Part shown: positions 52,553 to 61,081 of the stretch, one piece after another
Position numbering within the stretch: position 1 is the stretch's first letter
Layout of the letters: each line of letters starts with the position of its first letter
Source: SVEL01 sp045125245
GTDB taxonomy: Bacteria; Bacillota; Clostridia; Lachnospirales; Lachnospiraceae
Length of the DNA stretch: 64,000 nucleotides
Assembly (NCBI GenBank): GCA_045125245.1
Contig: JBGVNF010000079.1
Location: forward strand, 1-64,000
Direction of reading: 5' to 3'
Translations under genes and position numbers: made by a program
Notes under the pieces: model-generated
Database searches by the model: none
Seen by the model: only the letters and a program-made list of their open reading frames with translations
What the model was told of the DNA's origin: nothing

Positions 52553-52582
52553 ATTCTATGCAAGAAGTGCGTTAAGATATGA
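52553..52582 (-). promoter_or_regulatory. Likely sigma-E (mother-cell) promoter of spoIIID
   Basis: Minus-strand TCATATC (52576-52582), about 15-bp spacer, CATAGAAT (52553-52560), close to the Bacillus sigma-E pattern ATATT...CATACAAT; start of transcription would be about 20 bp before the ATG. Confidence 0.55.
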
Positions 52583-52785
52583 CTATAACTCTATGTAAAG
52601 TATTTTTTGAATTTAGGAATTCCCGTCTTACTAATATATTCATTTGCCTCTTTTGAACCGCGAATGTACTTACATCAAACAATAATGCTACAAAATTAAA
52701 CCTTGTATAATTTACTCTTGCATTTTTCTCTTAATCCTATTATAATTTTTTCATAGAAATGAGTTTTACGACCGTAGGCATTCTG

Positions 52786-53304
52786 CTAAAGCGGGCTACT
52801 CATTTCTTTTTTTGTTCTCAAAAAATCATATAAGTATATTTTTCCGTCCTCATCATGTCTCACCAACATTCTAATCTTATATATATTGTATCTCACCAAT
52901 TCTCCATCAAAACCATAGACTGGCAAAGCTAATCTTGTATCATATCTATACCAACCATATCTGGCTTTCTTTCCATGTTTCTCACCATAATCCACTGCAC
53001 TTGATTTATTTGTAGCTATCTGAATCAGTTCACCTACTGCCTGTGTAATATTAGCCTTAGCCTTTAGATTAGGGCCCTTTAATACCGTTTTATCCTTCCC
53101 ATGTGTAAATTCATCTGGAAAGTCCTTACCTATATATATTTTTTCTGCCGTCTCTTCAATTTCATAAAACTTTCCAACGTATTCATATAAAAACCTTTCT
53201 ATTTCATCCCATTCCTTAATTTCTTTCCCTTTAAATCGAATATCATTGATTACAACAATCTTTCTACCATCTTCATCTATAATAATGCTAATTTCTCTAT
53301 TCAT
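52786..53304 (-). CDS. Putative BECR-fold (PBECR-like) nuclease
   Basis: 172 residues, no signal or membrane segment. N-terminal beta strands (REISIIIDEDGRKIVVINDIRFKG), then an IYIGKDFPDEF segment, and a C-terminal core YGWYRYDTRLALPVYG...RYNIYKIRMLVRHDEDGKIYLYDF. This last pattern resembles phage-associated Barnase-EndoU-ColicinE5-RelE-like (PBECR) domains, usually nucleases on mobile elements; the resemblance is by eye. A hairpin (AAATGAGT/ACTCATTT, 52760-52807) covers its 3' end. Divergent from an XRE regulator 120 bp away, so the two may be a toxin-regulator pair. Confidence 0.5.
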   Translation of the reverse strand: MNREISIIIDEDGRKIVVINDIRFKGKEIKEWDEIERFLYEYVGKFYEIEETAEKIYIGKDFPDEFTHGKDKTVLKGPNLKAKANITQAVGELIQIATNKSSAVDYGEKHGKKARYGWYRYDTRLALPVYGFDGELVRYNIYKIRMLVRHDEDGKIYLYDFLRTKKEMSSPL

Positions 53305-53424
53305 ACTTTACCCTCCCATATCTTTATATATTTTAATTGTATACATTATATATTATTAGTAACTTCATTTCAACCAATATTTATTATATACTTATATTAC
53401 ATTAAGTATATAGGAGATACCAAT

Positions 53425-53742
53425 ATGGAACAAGAAAACTACGGAACACTTATTAAAAAATTAAGAATCGAACACAACCTTACCCAAAATCAAGTCGCAG
53501 AATCTCTTGGCGTTACCCCAGGTTACATCAGCAATGTAGAGAACAATCGTACTGCAATGTCACTCCGTATATTAACTTACTATGCTAGATTAGTCGGTTG
53601 CTCATTAGATTCACTTGTAGGCGTATTAGAGCCTGAATATACCGAAACAGCTCTCGACCGAAAATTATACGAAGCTATTTTGGAATTAGATACAGATACC
53701 AAAGAAAAACTACTAAAGACCATTGAAGTATGGAAAAAATAA
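53425..53742 (+). CDS. XRE-family transcriptional regulator
   Basis: 105 residues on the plus strand. Helix-turn-helix at about 10-64: LIKKLRIEHNLTQNQVAESLGVTPGYISNVENNRTAMSLRILTYYARLVG. The C-terminal 35 residues are a short helical tail with KEKLLKTIEVWKK. ATG follows TAGGAGA. Followed by a clear terminator. Divergent to the putative BECR nuclease, it probably controls the 120-bp region between them, which has TATATTACATTAAGTATATAG-like repeats. Confidence 0.85.
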   Translation: MEQENYGTLIKKLRIEHNLTQNQVAESLGVTPGYISNVENNRTAMSLRILTYYARLVGCSLDSLVGVLEPEYTETALDRKLYEAILELDTDTKEKLLKTIEVWKK

Positions 53743-53750
53743 AATTTAAA

Positions 53751-53776
53751 GGCAGGGAATTTTATCCCTGCCACTT
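53751..53776 (+). terminator. Terminator of the XRE gene
   Basis: GGCAGGGA/TCCCTGCC (53751-53758 against 53765-53772) with a 6-nt loop, then ACTTTT. Confidence 0.75.
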
Positions 53777-53847
53777 TTCGAGAAATTCTTCATTGCAATA
53801 CCTTCTTCCCAATCATCTTTTCCTCCAATAGAATTCTATTCTTTACT

Positions 53848-54630
53848 CTACAACCACTCCACAGACCTTTTTAAGGCTTCAATCGTCTTTGTCTCCAAAA
53901 CACATCTTGCATTGCACTCTTTTGCCTTATTCAAACGTGCTATTAAATCCGTTTCACCATCACCTAATGCCAAATGATCTTTGGGCGGATTTTCTCGCCC
54001 ATCATGAATATGAAAATGACATAGCTTGTCCTTATGTGCATTAATATAAGGTGTATCGATTTCTCCTGTCGCCTTTGAATGTCCTATGTCCCAAGTCAAA
54101 ACAAAACAATTGCTTTGAAGCATTTTTTCTATTGCTTTCTTTTCATACTGACGAAATCCGTTGGTATTTTCGATTGCAATCTTTACTTCTGATTCTCCAA
54201 TCCATTCCTCGCATAATTTTACAAACTGCAAAATATACTCCATGTATACATCAAAATCTCTCTCATACATTTGCACTTTCTTATCTGGCAATGTAATATA
54301 AATTCCGTGATGCATATGCATGTTAAGTATTAATGGTTGTTCCTTCTTTCCATACTTATCTTTTAAGGTTACAAATTGTTTTGCAACTTCTATCGTGCGG
54401 CGCACCGTTTCCAAATATGCCTCTCTTACCAGTGGATTAAAATCTGCAATATTCATATTCTCATCTAAATGAATTGTATAATAAATCCCTGCATCATCAG
54501 CTTTCTTATAAAACCAATCGATATTCTCCATTTTATCAATCTGATACTCGGGAAAATTCATATTTAATTCAACAAAGGATAATCCCAACTCCTTACAAAG
54601 CGCGATATTATCCTCTAATATATCCTCTAA
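53848..54630 (-). pseudogene. Sugar phosphate isomerase/epimerase-like TIM barrel, 5' end missing
   Basis: About 246-260 residues of an AP-endonuclease-2-type TIM barrel. Metal-site motifs are intact: HMHHG, AIENTNGF, WDIGHSKATG, HIHDGREN and VLETK. The open frame continues upstream of LGLSFVEL (VLEDILEDNIALCKE) but then meets TGA within the end of the preceding gene without an ATG. Relatives normally have about 15-25 more N-terminal residues with the first beta strand. A TTG at 54588 would start with the site too close. Either an unusual start (ATA/TTG/ATT) coupled to the preceding stop is used, or a deletion removed the 5' end. Confidence 0.6.
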
Positions 54631-55898
54631 AACAATTCATCCAACAACAAATAATACTTAATCTTCTCCCAGTCAGGTTCAATCCCTAGTGTCTCAAACA
54701 ACTTATCCTCATTAAAATCTTCGTATATTTTTCCGCCATACATTCCAGAAAAATTATGCTTCAGACTTCTATAACAAAGTGCTATATCATTCCATTTATC
54801 CCCAACACCTGCTCTGCTTAAATCTATAAATCCACTAATTTGTCCATCTTCTAAGAATATATTAGGTAAACAATAATCTCCATGTGAAAATACTGGTTCA
54901 AATGTAGGACGATTGTTCTCCAGCCACTCTAGTAAATGCCTTGGACTTTCAAAACCATTTTTTCCAAAAGTTTCAGGGTCTACATTATCTACATCCACTA
55001 AATTATTCTCCACTCGTAAACGAGCTTCATTTAACACAATATCCAAATCACGCACTACAGGGCATCCGCTAATATCTACTTTCCATAGCATTTGAAGTCC
55101 ATCCGCTAATGCTTTTAAAAGTATATCTGCATTTTCCAAGTAATACTCATCACAAGACATTTTCCCACCTATTTTTGACATAAGTAAATAACATTTACCA
55201 CATTCTTCTTCATATTCAATCACTCGTGGCACTAGAATTTTACCTTCTAGCCATTTCATTATTTGTACCTGTTTTCTTGCAGATATCGAATCATCCTCTA
55301 TTTTCAATACCATGTCATCAAAAATCAACACCTGATTACCAGACATTCCCACATCATCCACTGTATATTGCTTGTTATCAATCAACAATTTTATTTTTGG
55401 CGGTATCTGCATCTTTTCCAAAAACATACTTGCTTCTTCACGATTCTTAAAAACAATAATATTTTTGTATGAATATTTCTCAAGTAGCTCCATCACCTGT
55501 GGTCTATTCTGCGAATGATAATTTTGCACAAACTCCATAAATTCTGCGTCTTCTTCATCCTCTGCCTCAAACCATGGCATATCTGTCCGCTCTTTTCCTC
55601 TACGCTCCCTTATTCCTTCTAGACAAACCTCTAAGGGATAATCTAAAAAGATAACGGTGTCGCATTCCTTCAATCGTAGCTCTAAAGTAGAACCATAATT
55701 ACCATCCATTATCCATTCATTCTTTTTCATTATATCAGAAACTCGCTGATGAAAAATCGGCGCTTCAACAATAGTTCTATCTGAGTTCCAATACATCATA
55801 TCTAAATGAAAAAGAGGAATATTTGTAATTTTATGTAGTTTTCTGGATAATGTACTCTTTCCACTTCCAGGACAGCCAATTACTATGATTTTATTCAT
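54627..55898 (-). CDS. P-loop kinase fused to an APH(3')-like aminoglycoside phosphotransferase
   Basis: 423 residues. The first 165 or so are a FlaR/adenylate-kinase-like P-loop domain (Walker A GCPGSGKST at 8-16; DMMYWNSD; RRGKERTDMPW lid). From about 170 to the end is a protein-kinase-fold aminoglycoside phosphotransferase: HGD at 339-341, Asn346, the metal Asp359 in FIDLSRAG, and the C-terminus WEKIKYY-LLLDELF, which is strikingly like the end of APH(3')-III proteins. All catalytic landmarks are present. Whether it confers kanamycin-type resistance is not shown; the fusion is unusual. Confidence 0.75.
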   Translation of the reverse strand: MNKIIVIGCPGSGKSTLSRKLHKITNIPLFHLDMMYWNSDRTIVEAPIFHQRVSDIMKKNEWIMDGNYGSTLELRLKECDTVIFLDYPLEVCLEGIRERRGKERTDMPWFEAEDEEDAEFMEFVQNYHSQNRPQVMELLEKYSYKNIIVFKNREEASMFLEKMQIPPKIKLLIDNKQYTVDDVGMSGNQVLIFDDMVLKIEDDSISARKQVQIMKWLEGKILVPRVIEYEEECGKCYLLMSKIGGKMSCDEYYLENADILLKALADGLQMLWKVDISGCPVVRDLDIVLNEARLRVENNLVDVDNVDPETFGKNGFESPRHLLEWLENNRPTFEPVFSHGDYCLPNIFLEDGQISGFIDLSRAGVGDKWNDIALCYRSLKHNFSGMYGGKIYEDFNEDKLFETLGIEPDWEKIKYYLLLDELF

Positions 55899-55964
55899 AT
55901 CGATTCTACGCCTTTCTACTAAATTTTTGTAACAGTTCAGTCTAATTAACCTTAATTATACCAA

Positions 55965-55993
55965 AAACACTTCCGTTTTTCTACCGGAAGTGT
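55965..55993 (-). terminator. Terminator of the ahpC-ahpF-like operon
   Basis: ACACTTCCG/CGGAAGTGT 9-bp stem (55967-55975 against 55985-55993), then TTTTTGG on the minus strand, about 75 bp after the stop. Confidence 0.83.
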
Positions 55994-56069
55994 CCTCGTA
56001 TTGCCCCTATTCAATTACCCATATCAACTTACATTTTCTCATCAACAAGGGCTATAATAAAATTCACTT

Positions 56070-57716
56070 TCAAATCCCCTCTACAATTTCCAATATCTGC
56101 TGTATATTTTTCTTTCCAAAGTGCACATGCTCATTATTAATTACCATACACGGAACACTCATAACCTTGTATTTATTTCTCAAACTTTCAAAATGTTGAA
56201 TATCATACACCTCTGTCGCTATACCCTCTCCGACTGCTGCCATATGCTGAGCAGCGATAACCAAATCTGGGCACATAGTGCAAGATAAAGACACTAGAAT
56301 TTTTATATCCACTGGATTTCTTATCCCTTTAATTCTGTTTCGAATATCCTCGTCCATTGCTTGTCCTGGACCTGATGCATTGTACATTCCCAAAACAAAC
56401 GACGTAAATTCATGACCGCCCGGAACTCCATGGAAGGCAAGTCCTGTATAAATATCATCTTTATACAACTTAACACATGGTGTAAATTCAACATTATTAT
56501 CTGTCACAAGTTCCATAGATAATTTATCCGTCATCGCTACCAAAGCTTCTACATAGCCCTGTAACTCTTTAGATACCAAACGTTCGTCTAGATATAACTT
56601 TAACACCAATGGATTTTCCATTCTTTCAAAAACAGTTTCTAGCTGTGCACACATTTCCGGTGTAAATATTCCATCTTTTTGTGTTACATTATTTCCATCT
56701 GAGACTTTTTCTTTCTTACCAGAAAACACTTTTTCTCGAATTACTGGATCCTTAGTACGAAGCCCTGTCCTGCTTTGCACCTTTGCAACATATTTTTCCA
56801 GCTCTGTAGCTGCCAAAGCACCATCACTTGTGGCTGTTACTACTTGCCTCAGTGGTTTTACACAGATGTCGCCAGCTGCATATAGTCCATCCACACTGGT
56901 TTTTTGAGATTTATCCGTAATAATATATCCTTGCTCGTTCAGTTCTGCAATATCTTTTACCAAATCCGTCTCTGGCGCATATCCTACAAAAACAAATACA
57001 CCAAAGTATTCTCCTTCTTTTGCATGATATTCTGTAAGCTCACCAGTAGTACGATTCTTGTAGCGAATATAGTTAAGACCATTTTCTCCCTTTACCTCTT
57101 CCACCAACGTATCTGTTATTACAGTTATATTTTCGTGACTTCGTGCCTGCTCTGCCACAGCCTCTGCGCAGGAGAAATCCGGTCCTCTCATAATAATAGT
57201 AATATGACTGGCGAATTTAGTTAAAAAAATACTTTCTTCTGCAGCAGCAAATCCACCACCTATGACAAATACCTCTTTTCCTGTAAAAAATTCACCATCA
57301 CAAGTAGCGCAATAGGCAACGCCTCTTCCTCTATATTCTTCCTCACCTTTAAATCCTACCATTTTAGGACGAGCTCCGGTGGCAAGTAATACACCAAGAC
57401 ATTTAAAATCTCCACGATTGGTATGCACAATTTTCACATCGTTCTTAAAATCAAGACCCGTCGCTTCGGCAATTAAAAAATCTGCGCCAAAATATTCTGC
57501 CTGCAAATACATAGTATCTGTCAAATCTTTTCCACTACAAGTTCCTACTCCAGGATAATTTACCACTTCATGAGTGATAGTGATTTGCCCACCAAACTGC
57601 TCTTTCTCCAACACTAATACACGATACTTTGCACGAGTTAAGTATATGGCGGCGGATAGTCCTGCCGGACCACCGCCTATAATCACTACGTCATAAAGAT
57701 TTTCTGTATCTACCAT
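56070..57716 (-). CDS. AhpF-type peroxiredoxin reductase with permuted domain order
   Basis: 548-residue flavoprotein. Thioredoxin-reductase module first (1 to about 315): FAD loop IIGGGPAGLSAA, NAD(P) loop VIGGGFAAAEES, redox C136-ATC139 (CATCDG). Then a linker with KKEKVSDGNNVT, and a C-terminal double thioredoxin-fold module (about 360-548) with redox C479-TM-C482 and cis-Pro SVPCMV. In E. coli AhpF the double-thioredoxin module is N-terminal, so the order is swapped. It overlaps ahpC as TAATG and very likely recycles that peroxiredoxin with NADH or NADPH. Confidence 0.9.
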   Translation of the reverse strand: MVDTENLYDVVIIGGGPAGLSAAIYLTRAKYRVLVLEKEQFGGQITITHEVVNYPGVGTCSGKDLTDTMYLQAEYFGADFLIAEATGLDFKNDVKIVHTNRGDFKCLGVLLATGARPKMVGFKGEEEYRGRGVAYCATCDGEFFTGKEVFVIGGGFAAAEESIFLTKFASHITIIMRGPDFSCAEAVAEQARSHENITVITDTLVEEVKGENGLNYIRYKNRTTGELTEYHAKEGEYFGVFVFVGYAPETDLVKDIAELNEQGYIITDKSQKTSVDGLYAAGDICVKPLRQVVTATSDGALAATELEKYVAKVQSRTGLRTKDPVIREKVFSGKKEKVSDGNNVTQKDGIFTPEMCAQLETVFERMENPLVLKLYLDERLVSKELQGYVEALVAMTDKLSMELVTDNNVEFTPCVKLYKDDIYTGLAFHGVPGGHEFTSFVLGMYNASGPGQAMDEDIRNRIKGIRNPVDIKILVSLSCTMCPDLVIAAQHMAAVGEGIATEVYDIQHFESLRNKYKVMSVPCMVINNEHVHFGKKNIQQILEIVEGI

Positions 57717-58279
57717 TATAACTGTCCCACCAAATCAAGACTTGGTTTTAAAGTCTCAGCACCCGGCTTCCAGTTAGCTGGGCATACCTGATCACCATGG
57801 GCATGCACAAACTGACATGCTTGAACCTTACGGAGAAGTTCTTCTGCATTTCTACCTACATTTCCTGCTGTCACCTCATAACCTACGATTTTTCCTTCTG
57901 GATTGACGATAAAAGTACCACGCTCTGCTAAACCATCTGCTTCAATAAGCACTTCAAAATCTTTGGAAATCGAATGAGTTGGATCTGCTAGCATAGGATA
58001 GTTAATTTTGCGGATACGCTCTGATGCATCATGCCACGCTTTATGCACAAAATGTGTATCTGTGGATACAGAATAGATTTCGCATCCGATTTCCCTAAAC
58101 TGCTTATACTTTTCCGCCAAATCCTCCAATTCTGTTGGGCATATAAAAGTAAAGTCTGCGGGATAGAAAAAGAACACACTCCATTTTCCCAAAATATCTT
58201 CCTTAGATATCATCTTAAATTCCTTATTATGAAATGCATAAGTTCTAAAATCTGCTATTTCCTTGTTAATCATTGACAT
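57716..58279 (-). CDS. ahpC: Alkyl hydroperoxide reductase AhpC (2-Cys peroxiredoxin)
   Basis: 187 residues reducing hydrogen peroxide and organic peroxides. Peroxidatic Cys47 in FTFICPTE and resolving Cys166 in VCPANW mark the typical 2-Cys AhpC class. ATG 58277-58279 (MSMINKEIADF), selected by AAAGGAG 8 nt upstream; a longer frame upstream lacks one. Downstream reductase overlaps as TAATG. Confidence 0.95.
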   Translation of the reverse strand: MSMINKEIADFRTYAFHNKEFKMISKEDILGKWSVFFFYPADFTFICPTELEDLAEKYKQFREIGCEIYSVSTDTHFVHKAWHDASERIRKINYPMLADPTHSISKDFEVLIEADGLAERGTFIVNPEGKIVGYEVTAGNVGRNAEELLRKVQACQFVHAHGDQVCPANWKPGAETLKPSLDLVGQL

Positions 58280-58411
58280 AGTAATTACTCCTTTTCTTCT
58301 TATATTTTGAGAATATCTCAATGCTAGTTTGTCCAAAATAAGTTGAAATACACATATTTCTTTAAAAAAAAGCAATACTATCTATAAATAAAAAATAAAT
58401 GAGGTATATGT

Positions 58412-59845
58412 ATGGAACCTTCTAATGAGACAAATTATATGAAAAGATTCCTGCCCTATGCACTTGCTGCCTTTTTAGTAGGCATCGTAGGCGGACTCTC
58501 TACCGTGCTCGGTCCAGCCTTTATGTTGGATATGAATTTAGCTTATAACAATACTACATGGTCAGCCCTGGCACAGGCCATATCCACTGCAGCATGCGCT
58601 CCCATTCTCGGAAAACTTGGAGATTTATTTGGAAGAAGAAGAACTCTTTTATTAGGAATCCTTGTTTTTACCCTTGGTTCAATTCTAAGTGCCCTATCTA
58701 CTTCCCTTATGTTTTTACTTGTAGCACGCTTTGTAGTAGGAATAGGAACTGCAGCCATTGCACCTACAGTTATATCTTATATAATTACAGAATTTCCACC
58801 AAAGCAGACTGCCAAAGGTTTCTCCCTTTATATGCTGATTTCCAGTGCAGCTGTTATCTTTGGTCCAACCCTTGGCGGATTAATTTTAGAGGCTTATGGC
58901 TGGCGAGCGCTTATGTGGATTTCATCTATAATATGTGTCGTATTTTTTTTACTATGCTTTTTTACACTTCCCAGACAAACCTTTGTCAGAAAGCCTATAA
59001 AGAATTTTGACCTAATTGGAGCTTTTTTTGTAATTGTCACATTTGGCCTATTGCTTTGCGTTCCCTCTTTTGGACAGAATTTTGGCTGGACATCCATCCC
59101 ATTTATACTGGTACTTATTCTTACAATTATCACTTTAGTAGCCCTTGTTGTAATCGAAAGAAAAGCAAAAAATCCAATTCTCATCGGCTCTTTTATGGCT
59201 CGAAAAGCCTTCATCCTGCCTGTTATTATTCTTTTTTTAACACAGGGATTAATGCAGGCAAATATGACTAATACCATCGTATTTGTAAATTATACCCAGC
59301 CGACAAATACTGCCATTTCTGGATATGCTATCTCTATAATGTATGTTGGAATGTCTCTTGGTTCCATTCTTTTAGGACCTCTTGCTGACCGTTTTGAACC
59401 AAAACGTATTCTAACCTATTCCCTTCTGCTGACTGGCATTGGTTGTGGAACTATGCTTTTATTTTCCCAAGCTACAACCTTCTTCCTGCTAGCAGCTTCC
59501 CTTGGCATCTTAGGTTTTGGTCTTGGGGCGAACGCTACTATTTTTATGAAGATTGTTCTCTCCAATCTACCTATGGAAACTGCAGGCACAGGTACCGGTA
59601 TCTATGGACTTTTCAGGGACCTTGCGGCACCCTTTGGTGTTGCAGTCTTCGTTCCTTTATTTACCAACAAAATTACTCGTCTATCTATGGATACCACAAC
59701 GAATTTAACAACGCCAGAGATTGCCGTTAACTCCATCCACATGCTTGCGATGATAGAGCTTACTTGCGTTGCTATAGGTATTTTTATTGTTCAGTTACTA
59801 CCAAAAATTTATAAAAGCAATAATTTAAAAGGAGAACAGCTATGA
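58412..59845 (+). CDS. MFS multidrug/solute transporter (DHA2-like, 14 TM)
   Basis: 477 residues with about 14 hydrophobic segments. Major facilitator loop GKLGDLFGRRRTLLLG (motif A) after TM2 and the antiporter-style LLVARFVVGIGTAAIAPTVISYI (motif C region) mark the DHA2 drug:H+ antiporter group. ATG preceded by ATGAGGTAT. Overlaps the downstream SDR by ATGA, so the two are coupled; the substrate may be what the SDR acts on. Divergent from ahpC. Confidence 0.87.
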   Translation: MEPSNETNYMKRFLPYALAAFLVGIVGGLSTVLGPAFMLDMNLAYNNTTWSALAQAISTAACAPILGKLGDLFGRRRTLLLGILVFTLGSILSALSTSLMFLLVARFVVGIGTAAIAPTVISYIITEFPPKQTAKGFSLYMLISSAAVIFGPTLGGLILEAYGWRALMWISSIICVVFFLLCFFTLPRQTFVRKPIKNFDLIGAFFVIVTFGLLLCVPSFGQNFGWTSIPFILVLILTIITLVALVVIERKAKNPILIGSFMARKAFILPVIILFLTQGLMQANMTNTIVFVNYTQPTNTAISGYAISIMYVGMSLGSILLGPLADRFEPKRILTYSLLLTGIGCGTMLLFSQATTFFLLAASLGILGFGLGANATIFMKIVLSNLPMETAGTGTGIYGLFRDLAAPFGVAVFVPLFTNKITRLSMDTTTNLTTPEIAVNSIHMLAMIELTCVAIGIFIVQLLPKIYKSNNLKGEQL

Positions 59846-60642
59846 GATTAGAAAACAAAGTCATTCTAATAACAGCCTCTACCAGAGGAATAGGACTTGC
59901 CTGTGTAAAGGCGTGTGCAAAAGAAGGTGCCATCGTCTATATGGCAGCACGAAACTTGGAAGCCGCAAAGAAAACTGCAAACGAATTAAATACACAAGGG
60001 TATCACATAAAATGCGTTTATAACGATGCCAGTGAACCAGACACTTTTTTATCTATGGTGGATGAAGTCGTGAAAACAGAAGGTCATCTTGATGTGCTGG
60101 TAAATAACTTCGGAATCTCCAATCCACAAAAGGATTTAGACTTTTCTCACACAGATGTCAACGATTATCTGAATATTGTAACTCTAAATCTTCGAAGTGT
60201 ATTTATGGCAAGCCAGGCAGCTGCAAAACATATGGCAAAGCATGGCGGTGGAAGTATTGTAAATATTTCTTCCATCGGTGGCTTAGTACCAGACATCTCG
60301 CAGGTTTCCTACGGTAGCAGTAAAGCTGCCATCAACTACCTCACAAAACTAATTGCGGTTCAAGAGGCCACCCACCATATTCGTTGCAATGCCGTCCTGC
60401 CAGGAATGACAGCTACAGAAGCCGTTAAAAATCATCTCTCCGAAGATTTCCGCAACCTGTTTCTCCATCACATCCCTTTAAAAAAAATTGGATTACCTAC
60501 AGAAATAGCTGCTGCGGTAGTCTATTTTGCCAGCGACGAATCCGCTTACACCACTGGTCAGATTCTTGCAGTTTCCGGAGGTTTTGGTCTCGCCACACCT
60601 ATTTATGGGGATGTTATCGATACAAACACATCTCGAACTTAA
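59842..60642 (+). CDS. Short-chain dehydrogenase/reductase (SDR)
   Basis: 266-residue classical SDR: TASTRGIGLA cofactor loop (about 10-19), NNFGIS, catalytic Ser in NISSIGG (about 142) and YGSSK (Tyr about 157, Lys 161), then a PGMTATE segment. In place of the usual NNAG it reads NNFG, a noticeable change. Resembles 7-alpha-hydroxysteroid or 3-oxoacyl reductase type SDRs but the substrate cannot be assigned. AGGAGAAC precedes its ATG within the MFS gene end. Confidence 0.85.
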   Translation: MRLENKVILITASTRGIGLACVKACAKEGAIVYMAARNLEAAKKTANELNTQGYHIKCVYNDASEPDTFLSMVDEVVKTEGHLDVLVNNFGISNPQKDLDFSHTDVNDYLNIVTLNLRSVFMASQAAAKHMAKHGGGSIVNISSIGGLVPDISQVSYGSSKAAINYLTKLIAVQEATHHIRCNAVLPGMTATEAVKNHLSEDFRNLFLHHIPLKKIGLPTEIAAAVVYFASDESAYTTGQILAVSGGFGLATPIYGDVIDTNTSRT

Positions 60643-60670
60643 ATCATCTACCTAAATCCCTCTACCTAGG

Positions 60671-60717
60671 AAAAAGTGAGGCACCCCCAGGCTTACGCCT
60701 GGGAGCGCCTCACTTTA
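60671..60717. terminator. Bidirectional terminator between SDR and PqqD-like genes
   Basis: AAAGTGAGGC/GCCTCACTTT outer stem (60673-60682 against 60706-60715) and CCCAGGC/GCCTGGG inner stem, with A-rich and T-rich ends; serves the converging plus and minus transcripts. Confidence 0.85.
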
Positions 60718-60719
60718 CA

Positions 60720-61070
60720 CTATTCCTTCCACCCTATAAACCTATAGCTTTCTAGTATCCCAAAAAACGTAACAAGTCTTTCATAAAGTGGATTTGCTTT
60801 TTCACCAAATTGTTCTTCTACAAGTTTTCCTATGGCAAGAATATCCTTCTCTCCATCAATGTGTGGCCAGATAAAGCTTCCCATTTCATCCAAATGTACG
60901 TATGAAATTCTAGGACGTTTAAAAAGCTTCTGTGCTATAAAGTTAAATACTCCTTTATTCACAATCTCAAGTGTAACCACATCTTCTTCGTCCTTAGACC
61001 ATCCTATACCTTCGGTACGGATTGGTTTCTTCTCTAGATAATTTTGTGAAATCACATTTTTTTTCTTCAT
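60720..61070 (-). CDS. PqqD-like (RRE-fold) protein
   Basis: 116 residues. Pattern YVHLDEMGSFIWPHIDGEKDILAIGKLVEEQFGEKANPLYERLVTFFGILESYRFI matches the PqqD family, small winged-helix proteins that hold a peptide for a radical SAM enzyme in RiPP pathways. No radical SAM or precursor peptide lies next to it; instead it is 11 bp after an OPT transporter. N-terminal 60 residues contain an extra segment. Function unclear. Confidence 0.7.
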   Translation of the reverse strand: MKKKNVISQNYLEKKPIRTEGIGWSKDEEDVVTLEIVNKGVFNFIAQKLFKRPRISYVHLDEMGSFIWPHIDGEKDILAIGKLVEEQFGEKANPLYERLVTFFGILESYRFIGWKE

Positions 61071-61081
61071 TTTACACCTTA

